From Ampelocalamus luodianensis (Eukaryota; Streptophyta; Magnoliopsida; Poales; Poaceae): a stretch of DNA of 64,000 nt. Below, piece by piece: positions 21,618 through 31,862 of the stretch. Location: assembly GCA_036346255.1 (NCBI GenBank), contig CM070628.1:15639840-15703839 (forward strand), read 5' to 3'. The translations under genes were made by a program, and so were the position numbers. The number at the start of each line of letters is the position of its first letter. Position 1 is the first letter of the stretch. A model generated the notes under the pieces. The model had not been told where the DNA came from, made no database searches, and saw only the letters and a program-made list of their open reading frames with translations.

Positions 21618-21881
21618 ACCATGCTCCAAAATTTATGAAAATGTTTGTGGAGGCTTCTAACACAGTTTGGTTCCTTGTGTAAAATTTTTAGGATTTTATC
21701 TATTTTGTGATTTTCTCAGAAATTCTTCCACGTTGTTGTTTTCATATAATTTCACTATTTGATTTATACAAAAGTTGAAAAATATGCTCAATATTTTTTA
21801 CCACACATAAACATGCTCAAAATTATTCCTCATTTATTTTCGTTATACTTTCTCAAAATTGGGATTTTTTTGAATGTTACA
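21618..21881 (-). repeat. Start of the 3' LTR of the Tekay-like element
   Basis: On the minus strand TGTAACATTC at 21881 follows a purine tract (AAGGGGGTAGG). It shares CCAAAATTTATGAAAATGTTTG-type blocks with the LTR ending at 42098, so both belong to one family. It is interrupted at 21618 by the Tat LTR. Confidence 0.7.
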
Positions 21882-21892
21882 GACCTACCCCC

Positions 21893-22225
21893 TTACAAAG
21901 AATCTCGTTGCTGAGATTCGGTGGGCTCAGTAAAGAAATATGGAAACTCAGCTCTAAGATGTTGTTCTCGTTCCCATGTGGCCTTGTCTTTAGTGTGGTT
22001 GCTCCACTGAATTTTCAACATCTTGATGGTGCGGCTACCAGTATGTCGCACGACTTCATCTAAGATTTGGATCAGGTGCTCTCGATAAGAAAGATTCAGT
22101 TGGAGATCGATGTTCTCTAACTGAGTGAGCTCGTTCGAAGTTCGGAGGGACTTATTGAGTTGCGACACGTGGAAGACATTGTGCACATCTGAAAGTTGAG
22201 GTGACAATTCCAATTGGCATGCCAC
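21893..22225 (-). pseudogene. Tekay-like integrase C-terminus and chromodomain
   Basis: VFHVSQLNKSL is the conserved integrase C-terminal block. IQILDEVVRHTGSRTIKMLK, then IQWSNHTKDKATWE..FPYFF match the chromovirus chromodomain pattern. In live elements this domain directs insertion towards heterochromatin. Confidence 0.8.
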
Positions 22226-22419
22226 TTCGCCTTTCCTTTTGACAATTCGGTATGGCCCGATGTACCGAGGTGCCAGTTTTATGTGAACTTGGAAATGGTG
22301 AACGCCTCACAATAGTGAGATTTTAAGATAAACATAATTGTTCACCTTGAAGCTCAGCTCACAACGGTGATGGTCGGCATAGCTCTTTTGACACGACTGC
22401 GCTTCCTTCTAGTAGCTTC

Positions 22420-23105
22420 TTATCGTGGCAATGTGCTCTTATTCTTCTTGGATGATGACTGGTCCAAAGAATTATTTCTCACTGACCTCGGAGCAGAATA
22501 GAGGTGTTCTACACTTCTTCCCATAAAGTGCTTCGAACGGGGACATTTGGAGGCTTGACTGGAAGCTGTTGTTGTAGGAAAACTCGGCGAACACAAAACA
22601 TTTCTCCCAGTTCGTGTTGTAGGACAGCACACAAGCTCTCAACATATCTTCCTTGATCTGATTTGTCCTCTCCATTTGGCCTCGCATTTGTGGGTGGAAA
22701 GCCGTAATAAAGAATAGCTCGGTTCCTAAATAACTCGTGCAAGCTATCCCAAAACCTTGAGGGGAACTAAGGACCTCGATCGGATGTTATCGTCTTAGGC
22801 ACACCATGCAGGCGGACGATGTTTTACAAGCATAGTTTTGCAAGTTTAGCCCCTTTATAAGTGGTGTGGACTAGAATGAAATGAGCCACTTTGGTCAAGA
22901 AATCGATGATAACCCATATCAAGTCATGCACGTTTCGGGTTCTTGGTAAGCCGGTAATGAAATCCATACCGACAACATCCCATTTCCACTCAGGAACCTT
23001 CAGAGGCTGAAGTAACCCCACTGGTCGCTGGTGTTCCGCCTTGATGCGTTGACATACATCGCACATAGCAACGTGCGCGGCGACGTCCCACTTCATACCG
23101 GGCAA
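22420..23105 (-). pseudogene. Tekay-like integrase zinc finger and catalytic core
   Basis: CDVCQRIKAEHQRP is the second half of the H2C2 finger. WDVVGMDFITGLPRT and VIIDFLTKVAHFI form the start of the core with its Asp. AEFSYNNSFQSSLQMSPFEA and LYGKKCRTPL come from the end of the core. Frame changes near 22690-22820 break it. Confidence 0.8.
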
Positions 23106-23208
23106 CTAGAACTGCTCCCGGAGGTCCCCATATATCTTTATGCTCCTGAGATGAATGGAAAGTGGTGAATCATGAGATTCTCTGAGGATTAGCTCCTTGA
23201 TATCATGA

Positions 23209-23490
23209 TTATCTGGGACATATAGCTGCTTTTCGTGCATAACCATTCCACTCGCGCCTTTGGTGAACTTCAATTTTCTGTCGTTCTGCAAATCGCGCTT
23301 GATTTCGGCGATTGCTTGATCTTCGAGTTAAGAACTCTTCATGTAATGCCGGTTGATTTATTGCGATTAATATGTTTATGCAGTGAAGCTTCCGGCTGAG
23401 AGCATCGGCTAAAACGTTTTCTTTACCGAGGTGGTAATGGATACCAAGATCATAGTACTTGATCAACTCGAGCCATCTTCTTTGCCTCAA
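23209..23490 (-). pseudogene. Tekay-like RNase H C-terminal piece
   Basis: RRWLELIKYYDLGIHYHLGK, then NVLADALSRK, is the classical end of Gypsy RNase H, followed by the spacer to integrase. Confidence 0.75.
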
Positions 23491-24342
23491 ATTCAGATAT
23501 GGTTGCGTGAAGAAATACTTTAAACTTTTGTGATCATTGTAAATTTCACACCGATTGTCAATGAGGTACTACCTCCAAATCTTGAGAGAATGAACCACGA
23601 CTGTTAATTCTAAGTCATGAGTTGGATAATTAGCTTCATGAGGCCGCAACTAATGTGAGGCATAGACCACCACTTTTCCTTCTTGCATCAAAACACAATC
23701 GAAGTCGTATGGACGATCGCAATACACAATGAAGCTTTGGGTATGTTTCATGAGTAAGCACTAGGGTCATTGTGAGTCTTTTCTTTAATTCTTTTAAGCT
23801 CTCATCACAAACCACCGACCATTCTTATTTATTCTCCTTTTAAGAAGTTTGGTCATCGGGTCTTGCGATCTTGGAGAAGTTCTCGACAAATCGATATATC
23901 CAAGTTAGACCAAGGAAACTTTGAACTCGTAAACAGCTCAGTGGCTTCTCCCAAGCTAGCACATCACGCACTTTGATTGGATCCATGGGCACACCTCCTT
24001 CAGAAAGAACATGGCCTAGGAAGCCAACTTCCTTTTGCTAAAATTTATACTTGCTAAATTTTGTGTACAGCTATGCTCATGTAGCTTGTTGAGCACCATA
24101 CGCAAGTGTTGCTCATATTCCTCTCAGACTCTTGGAATAGATAAGAATGCCATTGATGAAGACCACCATGAACTGATCCAAATACTATAAAATAAATTTA
24201 TTCATAAGATTAATGAAACTTATGGAGCATTGGTGAGTCCGAATGACATTACGGTGTACTCGTGATAGACCGTAATGATGGTGAATGCATATTTTGGAAT
24301 GTTGTTTGGCTTGATCTTGAGTTAAAATAACCAAGCCTCATA

Positions 24343-24540
24343 TCAGTATTGGAGAAGACAAACATCATTCATTTGATCAAACAAATCTTCAATCCTCGGG
24401 AGAGGATATTTGTTCTTGATGGTGACTTCATTTAAGGAATGGTAGTCAACACGCGTCCTCAGACTATCGTCTTTCTTCTTCACGAACAGCACGAGGCTTC
24501 CCCACGGTGATGAGCTAGGACGGATGAATCCCTTGTCCAA
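24343..24540 (-). pseudogene. Tekay-like reverse transcriptase fragment
   Basis: GFIRPSSSPWGSLVLFVKKK and DYHSLNEVTIKNKYPLPRI are the RT fingers region. The catalytic palm is broken into other frames between 23500 and 24340. Confidence 0.8.
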
Positions 24541-24757
24541 TTTTTTTTGAGTTGTTGCTTCAATTCGACCAACTCATCATAGGCCATTCGATATGGTCAC
24601 TTAGATATAGGTGCTGTCCCGGGTAGCAAATCGATGACAAACTCCATGTCACAGTCTGGTGGCATTCATAGTAATTCATCTAGAAACACGTCGGGATATT
24701 CACATACCATGGCACCTAACTAAGCTTTGGAACAGAGATGGAATTGAGCATGGGTTG

Positions 24758-25333
24758 CTACAATGGAGTGGTATATGTAGGAAAGAAAATGACCCGTTCT
24801 CTATTAGAGTTGACAAGAGAAATGGTCCATTCTACGCAATCGATAAATCCTTTGTGTCTAGACAACCAATCCATCCCAAGAATCATATGTAACCTAGATT
24901 TATCTATCATAATGAAGTTAGCTTTGAATCCTACCACATTAATCTCAATTTGAACTTCAGAAAAACCGAGTTTTGCTCTCATGACAGACCCGAGGGAATA
25001 GACTACCATGTTGTTTTCTAGGTGTGTGGTTTTTATGTCTTGTTGCATGGAAAATTTCTTAGATATGAATGAATGAGAAACTCTAAAATCAAATGATGCC
25101 AATGTAGGTACCGAGTGCACAAGAATCGTACCCATTACCACATTGGGTGCTGCATTGGCTTCCTCGGTGGTCATATGGTTCAAACGACCACACCTGAAGC
25201 CTTGTGCCAGTTTGGGGGTTTGTTGCCCTCCTCGACCTCTTGCGAGGCCTAGGGTCGCTGCTGGACGCCAAGGGGTTGAGGTTGAGGTGCTGGAAGCTTC
25301 TGCTTCAGGCATACATTCACGAAATGCCCGCAC
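24758..25333 (-). pseudogene. Tekay-like zinc knuckle remnant and protease
   Basis: A damaged knuckle (CGRLNHMTT) precedes the protease. The active-site block reads FDFRVSHSFIS where DSGASHSFIS is expected, so the catalytic Asp-Ser-Gly is lost. ILGMDWLSRHKGFIDC, the family's conserved C-terminal block, is intact. Confidence 0.75.
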
Positions 25334-25892
25334 TCACCATATTTGTAGCAAGTTACAGTCGCTGCCTGGTTTTGGCTTCCAGATGGAGGCCATCCATGAT
25401 TATATGGATAAACTACAGCTTGCTGCTAGTGGGGGCCTTGTGCTTGATACCTCGGAGGTTGTGGTGCCGAAGGACCTGCGTTTGACGGTTACCAAACACA
25501 CAGTTTCGGCGAGCCGCTGCTTGCTGATTTCTGTGCTAGCCTCTTGCACTTGTGGCTCTCCACGATCGTCCTAGTGCTATCTTCTACCCAGATCGCCTTG
25601 TTGATCAAGGTCTGAAAGTTGGGGATGTCGTGGGCAGTGAGTGTTCACTTCATATCACCATTTAGGCGCTCCCGGAAGAGAGAAACCTTCCTCCCCTCAT
25701 CCGGTATCTCAGAGGTGGCATACCAGGCAAGGTAGTTGAAGCGATGAAGGAGCTCCATCTCTGTCAAGTTCCCTTGCTTAAGTTCATAGAACTCCCACTT
25801 TTTGATATCCGTGAGACCCGCTGGTATGTGGGCATCACGAAACGCCTTCTTGAAGGCAGGCCAAGTGATGGTCTGGCCTTCCGGAAGGATAG

Positions 25893-26060
25893 CCTGATTT
25901 CGCGTAGAGAGACAGAGAGGATCGAGCGAGCGAGAGGCAACGCGATTGGCCGAAATTAGTTCTGATTTCGCGGCTGATTTGGGAGTGTTTAGCGGTCGTT
26001 TTAGTAGAGTTAGTTCGACATCAAATGAAGATATTCTAGAAGAGGTATTTTTTTTTCAAA
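25893..26060 (+). other. Leader segment of the composite element, copy 2
   Basis: Begins CGCGTAGAGAGACAGAGAGG and aligns with 16664-16830 with scattered differences and a 9-bp indel, including AGTAGAGTTAGTTC and TCTAGAAGAGGTATTTTT. It abuts the truncated Tekay gag on one side and the 250-bp array on the other. Confidence 0.65.
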
Positions 26061-28938
26061 TATGCATTATATTTATTAAATGCGTAGTTAGTGTTAAATT
26101 ATGTAGTCATAAATAATTAGCTGCAATTAGTTAGTCATAGATATTTAGACGTGATCCAAATAGTTGTAATTAATTAGTCGTATTTAATTAGTCACAAATT
26201 ATTTTTGAAATTAGTTAGTTGTAATTAATATAGTCGTAATTAATTAGTAGTAGTTAGTTAGTCATAATTTTTTACTCACAGTTAGTTAGTCATAATTTTT
26301 TACTCGCATTTTGTTAGTCGAAATTAAATTAGTCCTAATTAATTAAAATATGCTTAATTAGATAATCATAATTAATTACTCCTATTTTTTCGTATTTAGT
26401 TTAGGCGTGTCGGGCGCTAGGCATTGAATACCCAAAATAGTTGTAATTAATTAGTCATATTTTATTAGTCACAAATTATTTTTGAAATTAGTGAGTTGTA
26501 ATTAATATAGTCGTAATTAATTAGTAGTAGTTAGTTAGTTGTATTTTTTTACTCGCATTTTGTCGATCGAAATTAAAATAGTCTTAATTAATTAAAATAT
26601 ACTTAATTAGATAATCATAATTAATTAGTCCTATTCTTTCGTATTTAATTTAGGCATGTCAGACGCCGAGCATTGAATACCCAAAATAGATGTAATTAAT
26701 TAGTCATATTTAATTAGTCACATTTTTTTTTTGAAATTAGTTAGTTGTAATTAATTAGTAGTAGTTAGTTAGTCATAATTTTTACCCACAGTTAGTTAGT
26801 CGTGATATTTTATTCGCATTTTGTTAGTCGAAATTAAATTGGTCCTAATTAATTAAAATATGCTTAATTAGATAATCATAATTAATTAGTCCTATTTTTT
26901 CATATTTAGTTTAGCGTGTCGGACGCTGGGCATTGAATACCAAAAATAGTTGTAATTAATTAGTCGTATTTAATTAGTCACAAATTATTTTTAAAATTAG
27001 TTATTTGTAATTAATATAGTCGTAATTAATTAGTAGTAGTTAGTTAGTCATAATTGTTCACTCGCATTTTGTTGGTCAAAATTAAAATAGTCCTAACTAA
27101 TTAAAATAGGCTTAATTAGATAATCGTAATTAATTAGTCCTATTTTTTCGTATTTAGTTTAGGCATGTCGGACGCCGGGTATTGACTACCAAAAATAGTT
27201 GTAATTAATTAGTCATATTTAATTAGTCACAAATTATTTTTGAAATTAGTTAGTTGTAATTAATATAGTCGTAATTAATTAGTAGTAGTTAGTTAGTTGT
27301 AATTTTTTACTCATAGTTAGTTAGTCATAATTTTTTACACATATTATGTTAGTCGAAATTAAATTAGTCCTAATTAATTCAAATAAGCTTAATTACACAA
27401 ACATAATTAATTAGTCCTATTTTTTCATAATTAGTTTAGGCATATCGTACGCTGGGCATTGAATACCCAAAATAGTTGTAATTAATTAGTCGTATTTAAT
27501 TAGTCACAAATTATTTTTGAAATTAGTTAGTTGTAATTAATATAGTAATAAATAATTAGCTGTAGTTAGTTAGGCGTAAATATTTAGACGCGATCAAAAT
27601 AGTTGTAATTAATTAGTCGGATTTAATTTGTCACAAATTATTTTTGAAATTAGTTATTTGTAATTAATATAGTCATAATTAATTAGTAGTAGTTAGTTAG
27701 TCGTAATTTTTTACTTACATTTTGTTGGTTGAAATTAAAATAGTCCTAATTAATTAAAATATGCTTAATTAGATAATTATAATTAATTAGTCCTATTTTT
27801 CGTATTTGGTTTAGGCATGTCGGACGCCGGGCATTGAGTACCCAAAATAGTTGTAATTAATTAGTCATATTTAATTTGTCACAAATTATTTTTGAAATTA
27901 GTTAGTTGTAATTAATATAGTCGTAATTAATTAGCAGTAGTTAGTTAGTCATAATTTTTTACTCACAATTAGTTAGTCGTTATTTTTTACTCGCATATTG
28001 TTAGTCAAAATTAAATTAGTCCTAATTAATTAAAGTATGCTTAATTAGATAATCGTAATTAATTAGTCCTATTTTTTCGTATTTAGTTTAGGCATGTCGG
28101 ACGCTGGGCATTGAATACCCAAAATAGTTGTAATTAATTAGTCATATTTAATTAGTCACAAAATATTTTTGAAATTAGTTAATTGTGATTAATATAGTCT
28201 TAATTAATTAGTAGTAGTTCGTTAGGCGTAATTTTTTACTCACATTTTGTTGGTCAAAATTAAAATAGTCCTAATTAATTAAAATATGCTTAATTAGATA
28301 ATCATAATTAATTAGTCCTGTTTTTTCGTATTTAGTTTAGGCATGTCGGACACCGGGCATTGAATACCCAAAATTGTTGTAATTAATTAGTCATATTTAA
28401 TTTGTCACAAATTATTTTTGAAATTAGGCAGTTGTAATTAATATAGTCGTAATTAATTAGTAGTAGTTAGTTAGTCATAATTTTGTACTTGTATTTTTTA
28501 GTTGAAATTAAATTAGTCCTAATTAATTAAAATAAGCTTAATTAGGTAATTGTAATTAATTAATCCATTTTTTGTATTTAGTTTAGGCGTGTCGGGCGCC
28601 GGGCATTGAATACCCAAAATAGTTGTAATTAATTAGTCACAAATTATTTTGAAATTAGTTGGTTGTAATTAATATAGTCATAATTAATTAGTAGTAGTTA
28701 GTTAGTCGTAATTTTTTACTCACAGTTAGTTAGTTATAATTTTTTACTCGTATTTTGTTAGTCGAAATTAAATTAGTCCTAATTAATTAAAATATGCATA
28801 ATTAATTAGTCCTATTTTTTCATATTTAGTTTAGGCGTGTCGGACGCCGGACATTGAATACCCAAAATAGTTGTAATTAATTAGTCGTATTTAATTAGTC
28901 ATAAATTATTTTTGAAATTAGTTAGTTGTAATTAATAT
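26060..28938. repeat. A+T-rich tandem array, unit about 250 bp, about 11 copies
   Basis: The anchor CATTGAATACCCAAAATAG recurs near 26422, 26671, 26931, 27180, 27458, 27832, 28109, 28359, 28603 and 28852, mostly 244-260 bp apart, with longer units (277-374 bp) where a segment of 28 bp or more is repeated. Units are built from TTAGTCGTAATTAATTAG-type words plus one G+C-rich word (GGCATGTCGGACGCCGGGC). There is no coding capacity. Confidence 0.95.
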
Positions 28939-29480
28939 GGTCGACGAGGCGGGCAGCGAGGTGGAGCCCGTGCTAGCGAAGTCAACGCGGGGCCGTCCAA
29001 TCGAGGCATGGCCTACGAGGCGGACAGCGCGCCGAGGTGGAGCCCATGCTCGCGAAGTCTACGCGGGGCTGCCCGCCGAGGCATGGCCTATGAGGTGGGC
29101 GACGCGCCGAGGCACAACCCGTGCTGGCGAAGTCAATGGGTGACTGCCCCGTTGAGGAATGGCCTACGAGGCGGGTGGCACGCTGGGGTGAAGCCCATGC
29201 TGGCAAAGTCGATGCGGGGCCACCCCGCCGAGGCATGGCCTATGAGGCGGGCGACGCGCCGGGGCGGAGCCCATGCTGGCGAAGTCACTGCGGGGCTGCC
29301 CTACCGAGGCATGGCCTACGAGGCGAGCAGCACGCCGAGCGTGAGCCCGTGCTGGCGAAGTCGACGTGGGGCCACCCCACCGAGGCATGGCCGATGAGGC
29401 GGGTGGCACACCGAGGCGGAGCCCGTGCTGGCGAAGTCGACGCAGGGCTACCCCGCCGAGGCATGTCCTATGAGGCGGGC
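28939..29480. repeat. G+C-rich tandem array, unit 76 bp, 7 copies
   Basis: GAGGCATGGCCTA-type anchors lie at 29003, 29078, 29154, 29230, 29306, 29382 and 29458. The array starts directly at the end of the A+T-rich array, with no spacer. It gives long open frames, but 76 is not a multiple of three, so each copy reads in a different frame; I regard it as non-coding. Confidence 0.95.
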
Positions 29481-29680
29481 AGCTGTACCTTGTTGCGTTC
29501 GATTTTCGTCGGTGTGACCGTTCGCGCTAGTCCCGCAGGGGGCCAAGTATTGTCCCCCCTTCGGCCGCTCCTAATGGATTGTTCCCACGACTTGGAGTGG
29601 CATGAAGGGTTGTTTGTTTGCCTGAGGAGTCGGCTGCTCATTATTATTATTATTGGGCTCATTTAGGAGGCCAAAGCTAG
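29481..29680. other. Spacer between two arrays
   Basis: Unique-looking G+C-rich sequence with a short ATT run (29640-29655). Nothing was recognised. Confidence 0.5.
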
Positions 29681-30590
29681 CGAGGGGGAGGCGAAGCTAA
29701 TCACCACCCCCAACTTTTTTTTTGATTGAGCTTGTTTGAGAGCCCAAGGCTAGCTAGGGGGAGGCAAAGCCGATCGCCGTCCCCAAACATTTTTTGATTG
29801 GGCTCGTTTGAGAGCCCAAGGCTAGCGAGGGGGAGGCAAAGCCGATTGTCGTCCCCCAACTTTTTTTTGATTGGGCTCATTTGAGAGACCAAAGCTTAGC
29901 AAGTGGGAGGCGAAGCCGATCACCGTCCTCTAACTTTTTTTGATTGGGCTCGTTTGAGAGCCCAAGGCTAGCGAGGGAGAGGCGTAGCCGATCGCCGTCC
30001 CTCAACTTTTTTGATTGGGCTCGTTCGGGAGCCCAAAGCTAGCGAGGGGAGGTAAAGCCGATCGTCGTCCCCCAACTTTTTTTGATTGGGCTCGTTTGAG
30101 AGAGTAGGGCTTAGAAAGTGGGAGGCGAAGCCGATCGCATTCCCCCAACTTTTTTTAATTGGGCTCGTTTGAGAGCCGAAGGCTAGCGAGGGGGAGGCGA
30201 AGCCGATCGCCAGTCCCCAAATTTTTTATTGGGCTCGTTTGAGAGACCAAAGCTTAATGAGGGGGAGGCGAAGCCGATTGTCGTCCCCCAACTTTTTTAG
30301 ATTGGGCTCGGTTGAGAGCCCAAAGCTAGCAAGGGGGAGGCGAAGCCGATCGCCGTCCCCCAACTTTTTTTGATTGGGCTCGTTTGAGAGTCCAAAGGTT
30401 AGCAAGGGGGAGGCAAAGCCGATCCCTGTCCCACAACTTTTTTGATTGGGCTCGTTTGAGAGCCCAAGGCTAGCGAGGGGGAGGCAAAGCCGATTGCCGT
30501 CCCCTAACTTTTTTCTAATTGGGCTCGTTTGAGAGCCCAAAGCTAGCGAGGGGAGGCGAAGCCGATCGTAGTCCCCAACTTTTTTGATTT
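29681..30590. repeat. Tandem array, unit about 72 bp, about 12 copies
   Basis: GATTGGGCTCGTTTGAGAGC anchors recur every 71-73 bp from 29724 to 30517. Each unit has a poly-T run, then GGGCTCGTTTGAGAGCCC (an inverted repeat) and GCGAGGGGGAGGCGAAGCCGA. On the minus strand 72-bp spacing gives an apparent 24-residue peptide repeat, but stops and length changes break it. Confidence 0.95.
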
Positions 30591-30639
30591 ATTTTCATGC
30601 CCGAAAGATTAGGTGCGCTGGTGCTTGATTCACGAGGTG

Positions 30640-31310
30640 TCCTCATTGAGATGAGGGCTTCGAGGCGGGGCCTTTGGAGCGGCGGGTTTGTGCATTTGAG
30701 CACGATATGCGAGGTCTCTCCGCTGAGGCGAGGCCCTCGAGGCGGGAGACCCCCTAGTCGCCGAGGCGGGGCCTTCGGAGCAACTAGGGACCACGATTCG
30801 AGTGCGATGTGAAATATCTCTCCACCAAGGCGAGGCCCTTGAGGTAGGAGACTCCCTAGTCACCGAGGTGAGGCCGTCGGAATGACTAGGGTTTTGCACA
30901 ATTGAGTGCAATGTAAAATGTCTCTCCGCCGAGGTGAGGCCTCGAGGTGGAAGACTCCCTAGTCGTCGACGCGTGGCCGTCGGAGCGACAAGGGCTTTGC
31001 GCATTTGAGCGTGATGTGAAATGTCTCTCTGCCGAGGCGAGGCCCCAAGGTGGGAGACTCCCTAGTCGCCAAGGTGTGGCCGTCAGAGCGACAAGGGCTT
31101 TGCGCGTTTGAGGGTGATGTGAAATGTTTCTTCGCCGAGGTGAGGCCCCGAGGTGGGAGACTACCTAGTCGCCGATGCATGGCCATCGGAGCGACTAGGG
31201 CTTTGCGTGTTTGAGCGCGATGTGAAATATATCTCCGCTGAGGCAAGACCCCCGAGGCAAGAGACTCCCTAGTCACCGAGGCGAGGCTGTCGGAATGACT
31301 AGGGTTATTT
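30640..31310. repeat. G+C-rich tandem array, unit about 103 bp, 6 copies
   Basis: GACTCCCTAGTCGCC-type anchors at 30748, 30850, 30953, 31056, 31159 and 31263, 102-104 bp apart, each with GAGGCGAGGCCC and GCGATGTGAAATGTCTCTCCGC. No coding capacity was recognised. Confidence 0.95.
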
Positions 31311-31319
31311 ATACAGGTC

Positions 31320-31862
31320 AGAACAACAATGTTAGTGTGCGTCTGGGCTTGGAGCCATGAGCGGCATCTTGTTTATACACATCACACCCATGAGAGTGAG
31401 TTAGCGTGCACCGGGGCTCGGGGTCACGCGTGGTGCCTTGTTTATATAGTCGCGCTCGCGGATTGCACGCCAGTGTGCCGTGGCTCTGAGCCATGCACAA
31501 TGTCTTGTTTTCACACTCATGAGAGTGAGTTAGTGTACCCGGGGCTGAGCCGCATATGGTGTCTTGCTTATATACTTGTGCTCGCGGAGGGCATCGGTGG
31601 CCGAGACTCTGAGCCATGCGCGGCGCCTTGTTTATACACTTTACACTCACGAAAGTGAGTTAGTGTGCACCGGGGCTCGGGACCATGCTCGTTGTCTTGT
31701 TTATACACTCGTGGCTGTAGAGGGCATCAGTGTGCGCCGGGGCTCGGGGCCATGCGCGACGTCTTATTTATACACTTCACACCCGCGAGAGTGAGTTAGT
31801 GTGCACCGGGCTTAGGGCCATGCGCATGGCTTGTTTATACACTTGTGCTTGCGGAGGGCACC
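31320..31862. repeat. Tandem array with alternating half-units of about 85 bp, left part
   Basis: Units share GTGCACCGGGGCTCGGGGCCATG and CTTGTTTATACAC. They alternate between a half-unit with GAGAGTGAGTTAGTG and one with GCTCGCGGAGGGCATCG. The array is interrupted by the solo LTR at 31863-34655 and resumes at 34656. Confidence 0.9.

Larger units (their letters stand above)
21618..25893 (-). mobile_element. Degenerate Ty3/Gypsy chromovirus, Tekay-like
   Basis: Minus-strand order: gag (25893 to about 25340), protease (25333-24758), RT (24540-24343), RNase H end (23490-23209), integrase (23105-22420), chromodomain-like end (22225-21893), polypurine tract and the start of the 3' LTR (21881 down to 21618). 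The domain order and chromodomain identify a chromovirus. The 5' end is cut at 25893 by the tandem-repeat element. Many frameshifts and stops are present. Confidence 0.85.

Noticed and set aside
28937..29666. Long open frames with an apparent repeated peptide (MAYEAGDAP-type) considered as a repeat-protein gene
   Set aside because: The DNA unit is 76 bp, so the frame shifts with each copy; open frames exist on both strands from G+C bias; there is no promoter or splice context.
30226..30540. Minus-strand 24-residue peptide repeat in the 72-bp array
   Set aside because: Length changes of 71-73 bp and stops break it; similar frames arise by chance from a 72-bp period.
26060..31310. Regularly spaced repeats considered as a CRISPR-like array
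   Set aside because: The units are fully repetitive with no unique spacers, the periods are 72-250 bp, and the context is a plant nuclear genome.
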